DNA of 64,000 nt from Halichondria panicea. Taxonomy: Eukaryota > Porifera > Demospongiae > Suberitida > Halichondriidae. This document shows, piece after piece, positions 24,494-34,091 of the stretch. Where the stretch lies: NCBI RefSeq assembly GCF_963675165.1, contig NC_087382.1, positions 2,271,567-2,335,566 on the forward strand, in the 5' to 3' direction. Numbering within the stretch: the first letter of the stretch is position 1; the number at the start of each line of letters is the position of its first letter. Both the position numbers and the translations under genes were made by a program. Under the pieces are notes generated by a model that had not been told where the DNA came from, did no database searches, and worked only from the letters and a program-made list of their open reading frames with translations.

Positions 24494-26037
24494 CTATTCC
24501 AAAGTATTTATTTTAATGTCAGTGCTTGTGTCAAAATATGCTGCACTAGAACCCGATGATGATGACATATCACTTACTGACTCAGGGTAAGGGTTTTTGT
24601 AGCGAGTGATGATGATGGTATTCATTTTATTCCAACATTTCCACAAAATGAATACAACGAATCCAATTGTGCACACCAGTAACAACACAGTGAGAATTCC
24701 GAAAATCATCAATAGCACGAGCGTAAAGTTGAGAGGATTAGCCGAATTGTCTGGGCCTGCACTTGTGTCTGGTGAAGTCTGCTGCGTTATAGATCCAGTG
24801 CTAGTCGCTGTAGAAATAGAAATAGAAATATCACACGACAAATTATTTGATATAATTATAATATAAATTACCGTATATCTTATAATTTATCGGACAGCAA
24901 AAAATAATTATTTTCCGGATATAATTGAAACAGATTTTTATAGAGCATGCGAAGTGTCTGGAACAAGCAAGCAGCTGCATGCAGTTGCGCACATTAAAAC
25001 AGGTTATAAAAGCAGTCTTTACTACGCAAAGCCAGGTCAAATCCCCCAGTATGGGGCCAACATTTCAGATCAAATTAGAGTCAAATCCCCCCGTATGTCG
25101 CAGGGGGGGGGGGGTAGTGGCAACACATTGATAGGTGCATAATCAATAAACGCAGGAAAGTGAACATAATTATTATAATTATTATGCCCACAGTAAACAC
25201 TGTACACCAAGCAGCATAAATAAATACAAAATGCTTAATAATGAGCATTCAATGATCATACCGCATAGCAGGTAATTTTCGGGGGACAAAATATTCGTGG
25301 TTCAGCAATTGAGACATTTCGTGGGTAATATTTTCGTGGTTGCTGCTTGCACTGCAGGTAAAGGTAGGCAAGGTCACTTCATTCGTGGGTAAAATATTCG
25401 TGGTCAGACCTCCAACCACGAAAACCATGAATATTTTGCCCCACGAAAATTACATGCTACACGGTATAAACAAACATGTATATTTATAATTACCTGCTGT
25501 TGTTGGCGTGGAGACGGTAGGTGAACTCGTTGCTGTTGGTTCGTTTGTAGTGGCCTCAGTGATGGGTCTGTATGGAGGGTAGGTTGTTGGTACTGTGGGT
25601 TCACTGGGTAGGCGAGGGAATAGTTGAGTGTTGCAGTTAGCTTCACTACAGCATTGTATGACAGTCGTATTTGTATCATTTAGTCCACTGCAAGATTCTC
25701 TCCAGTGAGGGTTGAGGTTCTTGTTCAAACAGTAGTAATTTGTAACTAGTTCGTTTGATAGGTATAATCTAATCCACGTTCTGCAATACACAAGTCATCA
25801 CAGCAATCGTTGGTCCTCCATCCTGTATCATCACCAACTGTGCAGCATACTACTGCAAAGAAAATTCATTATATTAATATAAGTGTATGCAACCATGTAC
25901 CAAGGTAGCTACTCCTAGTTCCTAGTGAGCAATACCAACCCACCAGCTTGAGGAGTAGGTGTTGTTTGTGTTGAAAACACTGGTAGAGATTCAAGAAATA
26001 TTAACAGTAACGAAAGACAGTCACTTCCACACGACAT
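24494..26037 (-). pseudogene. LU-2: diverged LU paralogue, frameshifted and missing one ectodomain exon
   Basis: Exons in coding order: 25944-26037 (signal peptide MSCGSDCLSLLLIFLESLP), 25494-25852 and 24494-24807 (membrane plus tail, PYPESVSDMSSSSGSS). Exon 2 is 359 bp. A phase-preserving exon would be 357 or 360. Against LU-1 and LU-3 it has two extra bases where GATTACCTATC reads GATTATACCTATC (about 25763-25768). The frame therefore stops soon after the first cysteines, while the following LSNELVTNYYCLNK continues in another frame to CCSEANCNTQLFPRLP. No exon for the second Cys-rich domain is found between 24808 and 25493. Exons 1 and 3 remain open. It could be a pseudogene, or the indel could be an allele or sequencing error. 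The first Cys-rich part starts VVCCTVGDDTGWRTNDCC, unlike LU-1 and LU-3. Confidence 0.75.
25257..25468. mobile_element. MITE, CCGTATAGC family, in LU-2 intron
   Basis: It begins ACCGCATAGCAGGTAATTTTCG and ends ACGAAAATTACATGCTACACGG. The first 60 bases are nearly the same as 2649-2710. It occupies the place where the missing LU-2 exon would be expected. Confidence 0.8.
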
Positions 26038-26788
26038 GTTGTCCTTCTTAGCTTCTCTTGTTTACTTCACACATGGTTGGAGGGGTGTGGCTAAGCTAGA
26101 GGGGAGGGGCTGCTTGTGTTCACAGATTGCCGCAGTAACTAACTCGAGACAACCCGAGGGCTAGCCTCGAATGTCCACTGTGATCAAGATGTGCATGCAC
26201 AGAACAACTATTCGCTTTCTGGCATGGATCGTGATAGATTTTGGCGTGGTACGAATACTCTCTGGTGAATGATACTCATCAGTGATCATAACTCCAATTA
26301 TTATAATTACGAGCAAGACATTGGAAGTATAATACTGATACACTATAATTATTCTAAATTTCCCTGTTAACAAAGTGTGCATGTACAAATAACCGATGAC
26401 TTAGCTGGAGAGGATTACAGACAGAACAAAACCAAAGAAGACAACATGAGAATAAGCTACATCATGGATTCCGACCATCCTGTTTATCCTACTGCACGAA
26501 ATCTTCTATGACCACCAAAATACCCCCCACATTACACGTAGTGCTGATCACATGATCTCCAGCCAATCAGCTAGCAATATATACCCAACACTTTTCACGA
26601 GAAATTCCTTGGAATAAATGTATAGCATGTATGGGTAGACTTGTGATATGCTATAGCTAGTGACAAACTATGCATTAAAACAATGACCTGTAAAAAAAAA
26701 AAAAAAAAAAATTGCTGGCAGACCAAAGGGGAGACATAGAACACAACAAGATATTTAAACGGAAAAACAAAAAACATTAATTAAAGAG

Positions 26789-29323
26789 CTATACTGAAAT
26801 AATATCCTTTTTAACTTCAGTAGTGGTGTCCAAATCTGCTGCACTAGAACCCAATGATGACAATACATCACTCGGTGATTCTGGGCATGGGCTTGTGAAG
26901 TCACTGATGACAGTTTTCGTTTCATTGTACTTTCTCCATAAAATGTACGTAACAAACGTTGCTATGCCGATCAGTAACAACACAGCAACAATTACTAAAA
27001 CGATCAATAGAATGAACATAAAGTCGAGAGAATTGTCGGAAATATTGCCTGCACTGACCGGTGACGTCTGCTGCGTTGTAGATCCAGTCCCCATAGTGGT
27101 AGTACCTATAGAAATAGAAAAATTAAAAACAGCAGACATGACAAACTATGTGTTAGTACTTTTACGTGCATGCATGTACACTGCAAGTGTGGACCCCCCT
27201 GTGTAACTGTAAGTGTGGACCCCCCCTGTGTAACTGTAAGTGTGGACCCCCCCTGTGTAACTGTAAGTGTGGACCCCCCCTGTGTAACTGTAAGTGTGGA
27301 CCCCCCTGTGTGTGGACCCCCTGTGTAACAATGACACCTCTTACAATGTGTATTCCCACAACTTAGTATAAATTATAAGTCCACAGATCCTGCATTTTGA
27401 GGTTTCAATGGTATTTCCACTGAAATTTACCATCTATTCTATGTTAATCTGCCAACCACACCCCAACACCCATCCATTACCCATACACTGACCATGCAAT
27501 GCAAATAACACAGTTCATTATTACAAGGATACTAGACCACCCACTCGTGTTTTAGGGCCTGAAATACAATTTTGTATAACACTTGGTTATAGGCCAATTA
27601 CATTGAAACCATCTCAGCAGCACCCTTAGAGCTACATAGTTGGATAATCTCAGTGATGTGTTTGCACCTCTGTGAAGTTTGACCATAATAGAGAGTTTAC
27701 AAGGAAGTACCTCTGCTCTGTTGTGGGGAATGACCTTTATAGAGGCTTCCTTTGGCAAGGTAGCCCTGACCTAGAGCATCTGTTGCATCATGGTTACAGG
27801 CTAACAAGGTTTCTCCTAATACAATTAAAAGCATACCAATGCCATTACTCAAGCACTCATTGTGTAGCTCACAATAGATTTAGGAAGAAAAAAGGGTTTC
27901 AAATTTTCACCACAGGTATGGGTTTTAGCACAGAGGAACATCTGCAATAACAAAACAAAGGGCCTCTTGTTGTCAAGGTAGCTGTTAATTGTGTTATCTT
28001 ATAGAGTGGATCAATTAGGACCACCACTGGACCAACTTCTCAGGAGGCTAAGCCCACAGCATTGCTGACAGATAACACTAAGCCACACAAGGGATACACT
28101 TAAAGCAGGGCTACCACACCAATAAAATGAGCTACACAACTACACCAGTCTGGTTGCCCTGCCCTGTGGTGTTGAAGTACTGCACTACACACAACCACAT
28201 GCCCTGCTATGCAGCACTATACACAACCACACAACCTGCTATGCAGCACTGTGGCCCCAACTTGCTGACCTAATTACTACAATAGTGACATATCCCAGCA
28301 ACACTGTACATGCAACAGTACCCAGCAATATAGGATATAACTGTTTCTGTGGCCTAAACAGAGTTAGCTATAGTACACTATACACTAGGAAAGTAACCAC
28401 TGAAAACAAGTAGCCTTGACTACTCTAAAACATCAAAGATACCATTATAGGAACTAACTTGCCAACACCACCACAAATTAAAGTAGGAAGCTGCTTGCAC
28501 ATGTGAGCTGTTGTAGGTGGCAATAACACAGGATATGCAGTAAGGGAAGAAGAGGTACAACATCAGACACACTAACCCAACGCTACATTGCTAGGGCATG
28601 ACTTAGGTATGACTTATAGATGTTATCTTAATGCAGAGCCTCCGGAATTAAAGAACAGGTAGCTAGGTTATGTGGTCAATAGCAACAGCAAAAAAAACTG
28701 CACAGTCCACATTATAATGAATCTGTATGGTGTTAAATTTTACTGTAGATCTTCACGACAATTCTTGTACTACCTACTAACTTGGGATGTCCCTACAACG
28801 TTTGCCAATGCTCTAAGATTTCCTGCTATACAGGATGTTAGCACCATGCACACATGCATACATAATATTATAATAGGTATAATCATTATAGGTATAGCAA
28901 CGAGTGACTAAATCCACAGAACACTATAAAAGAGCAACATCATTATGAGCACACGCACACACAAACACACACACACACATAGTTTCACTCTACCACACAG
29001 CACACTAGCTATAGGACACACTCATAAAGCAATTACAAGGTGTAGGTCACCACACTATGTCATTGCATAACACTTGAGCATAATAGAGTCACTTCAAGTG
29101 AACCACAATGCCATAGAAAAGTACCTTATCTCAAAGCATCTGTTATGAACTCTTGGTAATACTGTATCTCTCTCAGGCTTATACAATGGTTTTATTCATC
29201 ATTACAATGGGCATATTTACTGTTAGTTCCGGACTTATGGAAAGTGTTTGTGTCTTGTTTATAAGTGTATCGCCATCAGGGCTTATAGTTTCAATTAAGG
29301 GTATGGGAATCCATGCATTGTAC

Positions 29324-29360
<37 letters not shown>

Positions 29361-30480
29361 TGTGTGTGTGTGTGTGTGTGCGATCATAATTCACTTACTT
29401 TCTGACGGAAACATTGGGCTCAGGAAGTTGTTACAACGATTAAAAGAGGAGCAACAAGAAACGACCTTCGATTCACTATAAGCAGAGCAGTTGATAAACC
29501 TTTCATCCACGCAGCCCCACACTCGTGAGTTACCCAATCGATTCAGTTCCACATAGCAACGCTTCCCGAGGCAATATCCAGGGTGTCCATTTAATGGAAC
29601 TCCTTCAAATCTCTTCTCACACTCTATCACTGTATGGAGAGAAAGAAACCATATCACAACAAATACAAAGAGATATACCCACTGTAAGACAGGAAACTGA
29701 GCATATGCCTAAGTATAATACGCATTGTACATCCACCAAGTGATACAAGTTTCAAGTAAGCTAGTATAAAATGCTTAACGAGCTTTCAATTATCACATAA
29801 ACACAAACATACAATTGCCCTCTGCTGTGGTGCTTGCAGTGGCAGCATCATTGGTTGTGGACGAGACGTATTCTTCAGTGGTAGAGTCTTCATTAGTAGA
29901 CTGTGAAATGACTGTCGGTGAAGTTGTTGCGGCAGTTTCATTTGTTGTTGCAATGGTCGTTAGTTCATTTGTTGATGCCATGGCTATTGGTTCATTTGTT
30001 GATGCAATGGTTGTTGGTACGTTTGTTGGTACTGTGGGTTCACTGGGTTCACTGGGTAGACGAGGGAATAGTTGAGTGTTGCAGTTTGCTTCACTAATAC
30101 AGCATTGTACAACATTCGTGCTCGTATCTCGCTGTCCACTGCAAGATTCTCTCCAGTGAGGGTTGGCGTTCTTGTTCAAACAGTAGTAATTTGTAATTGG
30201 TTCGTTTGATAGGTAATCTAATCCACGTTCTGCAACACACAAGTCATCACAGCAAGTGGTGCTAAATATTGAAAAAGTCGACTTGCAGCACACTGCAGCA
30301 AAGAAAACACATTAGATATTTATTATTAACAACTCTACTGATATGATAAAATACGTGAATCAAGGTAGCTAGTGTGTATGTTACTTGTAGGATACTAGGC
30401 AATACCAACTCACCAGCTTGAGTAGCTGACGGTAGAGATGTGAGAAATATCAACAGCAACGAAAGACAGCCACTCCACAT
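26789..30480 (-). CDS. LU-3: single-pass receptor-like protein with two activin-receptor/Ly6-type ectodomains, no kinase
   Basis: Exons in coding order: 30414-30480 (signal peptide MWSGCLSLLLIFLTSLPSAT), 29813-30292, 29399-29629 and 26789-27105. Lengths 67, 480, 231 and 317 fit phase 1 throughout, giving about 364 residues. Domain order is as in LU-1: first Cys-rich domain ending QCCISEANCNTQLFPRLP, a Thr/Ser stalk, a second ending CCSSFNRCNNFLSPMFP, a membrane helix, and a tail with SPCPESPSDVLSSLGSS. Exons 1-3 with their introns are almost identical to LU-1, including intron sequence. The membrane exon is clearly more diverged. The last intron is about 2.3 kb against 0.63 kb in LU-1, because of inserted DNA. 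Binding partners are unknown. The fold resembles BMP/activin-binding ectodomains. Confidence 0.8.
27180..27325. repeat. Minisatellite, about 27-bp unit (AAGTGTGGACCCCCCCTGTG), 5 copies
   Basis: Near-perfect tandem units in LU-3 intron 3. They create spurious Cys/Pro-rich open frames on both strands. Confidence 0.95.
27400..29150. other. Unidentified insertion in LU-3 intron 3
   Basis: LU-1 lacks about 1.7 kb found here. The stretch looks less AT-rich than its surroundings and almost lacks the ATAATTAT word common elsewhere. No transposase, reverse transcriptase or long inverted ends were recognised. A 92-codon open frame at 27672-27950 has no splice or family support. Confidence 0.4.
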
Positions 30481-30628
30481 GTTGACCTTCTTAGCTTTAG
30501 CTCCAGTTCTCTCGTAGATATTTATATAATCTGCACATTGACTCAGGAACACGAAACTTATGAAACGGGGAAGACATGATATCATTAGTTAGTGGTCAAG
30601 TGTGTGGTAGTCCACATGCCAATGAGAT

Positions 30629-30640
30629 TGCGCATGCGCA
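30629..30640. promoter_or_regulatory. NRF1-like palindrome TGCGCATGCGCA upstream of LU-3
   Basis: Same palindrome and flank (ATTGCGCATGCGCAAAAC) as upstream of LU-1. The LU-1 and LU-3 upstream sequences diverge just outside it, so the motif lies in the conserved core. Confidence 0.6.
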
Positions 30641-30690
30641 AAACACAATACAAAATCAGCATCGCAACAGTATTTCAAGAGTAGTCTATA

Positions 30691-30934
30691 GTACCAAGGG
30701 CGTATAAGAGAAGAGGGCATGCAACTCACTATTAGTCCAACGTGCGAGCAAAAACTGCATTCGATCTATTTATAGCTATCAGCTATACCTGTACTTTGCA
30801 CCAAACTCCATTTAACAGAAATCTATTTTTAGATATTACTGTACTTTCCAGTAACATTACTCCGCCCATTCAGTTTTTGCTCGTGGACTGTTGCATGCCC
30901 TCTCGAGTCTTCTCTTATACGCCCTTGATAGTAC
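30691..30934. mobile_element. MITE with AAGGGCGTATAAGAGAAGA ends
   Basis: The left arm AAGGGCGTATAAGAGAAGAG then GGCATGCAAC..CGAGCAAAAACTG is mirrored by CAGTTTTTGCTCG..GTTGCATGCCC then TCTTCTCTTATACGCCCTT. About 60-bp arms, no coding content. Confidence 0.85.
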
Positions 30935-31140
30935 TGATCAATGATACTCTTATAATCATTTAATGTTTGTTGACATGTACACACAGCAAATCAAAATACT
31001 TTCAACATGGAAATACAAACTGCTATGTAGACAGTACTCAGTATCGGACGTGCATGAACGCTCGACACACTGTTAGCATCCGTGCCTGCAGATTAATAAG
31101 AGATAAGGTATTGTACTTGTAGTGGTTAATATATATATAC

Positions 31141-33917
31141 CTGCTAATATTGTTGTACCTCCATTATCTGTGATGGTTGCCATAGTCGTCTCCACGGTAG
31201 ATAATTCTAAAGCAGACAGTGTATTCTATTCTGTTCATAATAATTATGTTTACTTATACCTGTGGTTACATCATCATCTGTACTGTACGCAGTGGTCGCC
31301 ATAGTAGTCTCCACAGTTGATAATTCTATGGTGAACAGTTGTTTAATATGGTCATCTCATGTATATGCAAGCATCCAGTATAATTATAGATTTACAGTAC
31401 AATAGACTCTCGTTAATCTGGCCACCCTCCGAGTGCAAATTGACTGGGATAGTGAGTTGGCCGCATTTCACCGCGGCTAAAAAACAACCTTACCTCGAAT
31501 CTAATGACTAATTTTGCGGTTCTGTCTCGAGAATCATTATGCTCTCTATTAAGTGCCAATTTTATCTGCTATAAACCACACCTAAAACGTCATATCCGGC
31601 CGTAATAAACGTACATCAAAAACCTAGTTTGGGGCAGCCAGCACTGGCCAGCATACGGAATAGCGAGTGGCCGTACTTCAGGGTGAGTTTTATGCGGTAA
31701 ATGCAATCCATGCCAAACCAACGACCGGTATATCGAGGTGGCCGCACTTCAGAGCGCAGGAATAGCGAGAGTCTACTTTACCTGTGGCAGTAGTGGATGT
31801 GGTAGTGGATGTGGTAGTAGGTGTGGCGATGGGCGTGGTAGTGGGTGTGGTAATAGGTGTGGTGATGGGTGTGGCGGTGGGCGTGGTGGTGGTTGATGTG
31901 GTAGTGGGTGTGGGCCGTAACTGCTCATACAGCTGGCGAGTGTTACAGTCACTGCCATTGACACAGCATATCTCAATATCTCCATTATCACCAAGATACT
32001 TTTAGCATAGGAAATAACATTAACAATATATAGCATTATAATAAATCACATCAGTAAAGTGTACACAATGGTAATAGTAGGCACTTTGTTGGTAACAGTT
32101 TGTACATGCATGTACAAAATACATACTGTATTACTAGAATATTTTGCGGGTGAAAAAACCTTTGCAAATGAGCCAAATAAGCAGAAAATTTGACCCTTTG
32201 CTATCTAACTATTGTGTTCTGGAAAGGATCGTGAGTATTTACTAGTTAGGTTTTGCGGATTTTATTGATCAACCCTCGCAAAATTCGCAAATGTTTGATG
32301 CTCACAAAACATTCTAGTAAGGTTCTTACTCTATAGAAGACATCACCAGAAGCCCCTCCTCCTCCGCAGTTTGTGAAATAATCAATATCACTCCTCACAC
32401 AGAAGTAGTACACGCGGTGAATATCCTCTAGTGGGTAATACTCGACTGATATACGACAGCCAAACATGTCCGTTTCCGTAGCATTGCATTGTCCGTTCAC
32501 ACAGTTGTGGAAAAAGTTGGGAGAACATGAGCAGGTCAGAGCATTGCCAGTAGCTTCACTGCTTGTTTCAGGAGGAGTAACACTTGCTGAAAATGGAAGA
32601 ATCAATTTTTAATTTTTATTATCATCAAATTGTTTACAGATTAGAAATACATGCATAATTATGTATGTAGTAAAAGGACTCAGTGCCAAGTGATTGAATA
32701 TTGAAACACTTATGCAATTAAGGCAGACTGAACTCGTAATAATCATTAAGGTGTTAAAATTGAAAAGCTTGTTGCAAAAATCTGCACGTGATTCGGACGA
32801 GGTAACAGAGGATTGATATTATATAGCGAACATCATTCAGCAGTTAAACAGACTTGCTTGTGCCCAGTGAGGGCAATCCAGTGCTCTGTAATTATATGGC
32901 ATGTTGCATCACTAGACCATAACGGGTTATTTTCATTGTTGCATATATTCGTATGAACTATATACCCATTTAGTATTCATACAGCTAGGATTGTGACGTT
33001 GAATCTTTTTGTATGTATGATGCTCTTCAATACAAAATGTCTACTATACAAAATAATAACCCGCTATAAGTTATACCAGAACATAGGGCATGTTGCACTG
33101 TGTGTAAATGCAGTGGGGAATGATCTGCTTTTTGAGGCTCATAATGTCCTTTTTATAGGCTCCATCACTTTAGACTATAGTAGTGGGAAACAAAGCATGG
33201 AATCCAGTAAAACTAATGAATCACACAACGTCTATTATTAAAACTTGACCAATCAGAAGAGTTTAACGTCACAGTGTTTGGGTAACAAGTTAGTTATTGC
33301 AGGCGCCCTCATGCAACATGGCAAACATTTCACTGGATGACGTAATACCACTCGTGCTGGGAAATAACTAATCCACGTGATTAATCTTGACTCCCGAGTC
33401 AGCTTTATTGGTGTGATGGTGCTCTCCCCCACAGCACAACAAATACATTGCACCATTGGGAGCTAGTGCCAAGCAAGCATAAAGTTGGCACTTGTAACTA
33501 TATAGGTGTTTCAAGGCAACCACACCTGGAGCTATCTATACATGAGAGCCTTGTATTACATCCTTTTGCTTAGTTACTGTATATCAATTAATACGATAAA
33601 CCGAAGGCCACAACATTTCAAAGTGCTATAGCTATATAATTATATACACTTGATTCTTGACAACAGTCATAGACTCCAGTAACTTGTAGTACACTCCTGC
33701 CACAGATTATAGCTTTAGTAGATGGACTATAGTTATATATGAGATCTATATATATGTATATCAGTTATAGCTAAATATTGAGTGAACTATAGCTATAGCT
33801 ATAAGTTTATATAAATTATACTGACTTGTTTTACATGTGCATCTCACCTGTACACAATAGTATCAGCACTGACAGGGCAAACATCGTTGCTACAGAGTAG
33901 AGGACTGTTGACTCCAT
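31141..33917 (-). CDS. LU-4: secreted or membrane protein with one activin-receptor-like domain and Thr/Pro stalk (3' end not found)
   Basis: Exons in coding order: 33848-33917 (signal peptide MESTVLYSVATMFALSVLIL), 32330-32586, 31782-31998, 31260-31325 and 31141-31206. Phases agree (1, 0, 1, 1, 1). Exon 2 has CSCSPNFFHNCVNGQC, ending YFTNCGGGGASGDVFYR. Exon 3 completes the domain with ICCVNGSDCNTRQLYEQL, then about 40 residues of Thr/Pro/Ser/Ala stalk. Exons 4 and 5 are a duplicated pair of 66-bp stalk exons, both starting ELSTVETTMAT. A membrane or terminal exon should follow, but none was recognised between 31140 and LU-3. The gene may end in an unseen exon, or its end was lost. It lies head to head with RTK A, 174 bp between start codons. 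A MITE sits in intron 3 and another in intron 2. Confidence 0.7.
31397..31780. mobile_element. Inverted-repeat element with TAGACTCTCG ends, in LU-4 intron
   Basis: The left end AATAGACTCTCGTTAATCTG..GGCCACC is mirrored by GGTGGCCGCACTTC..AATAGCGAGAGTCTACTT. The right end touches the LU-4 exon 3 donor at 31781, so the splice site lies at the insertion edge. Confidence 0.7.
32129..32325. mobile_element. MITE with TTACTAGAAT(A/G)TTTTG ends, in LU-4 intron 2
   Basis: ATTACTAGAATATTTTGCGG at the left is mirrored by CAAAACATTCTAGTAAGG at the right. The right end stops next to the LU-4 exon 2 donor (GTAAGA). A left-part copy is at about 50318-50440 in an RTK C intron. Confidence 0.75.
32920..33075. 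mobile_element. Eroded MITE related to 3151-3336
   Basis: It begins near CATAACGGGTTATTTTC and ends AATAACCCGCTATAAG, with GATGCTCTTCAATAC inside in opposite orientation to the other copies. Confidence 0.6.
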
Positions 33918-34091
33918 TTTGTGAAAGACAAGCATGTCAGAGGACTGTTGACTCCTCTATCAATCTTCTAAAAGACATGCATGTCTCAAAACCTCTGTGC
34001 ACATGCGCATGCGCACTGCAAATCACCAATTTGATATGCGGATGTATGTGGTGAGGCTTATTAGCTTTGCTTGCTGATGAAGACACACACA
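33918..34091. promoter_or_regulatory. Candidate bidirectional promoter between LU-4 (-) and RTK A (+), with NRF1-like palindrome
   Basis: Only 174 bp separate the two divergent start codons. TGCGCATGCGCA lies at 34004-34015, 77 bp before the RTK A ATG and 87 bp before the LU-4 ATG. No TATA box is obvious. Two imperfect direct repeats of AGAGGACTGTTGACTCC (33899 and 33939) lie on the LU-4 side. Confidence 0.6.

Noticed and set aside
27672-27950. 92-codon frame in the LU-3 intron insertion
   Set aside because: No splice sites, paralogue or recognisable domain. A chance frame is more likely.
31773-32036. Pro/His-rich frame on the minus strand
   Set aside because: Wrong frame through the LU-4 Thr/Pro stalk exon. 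The phase-correct frame gives the CCVNGSDCN domain end.
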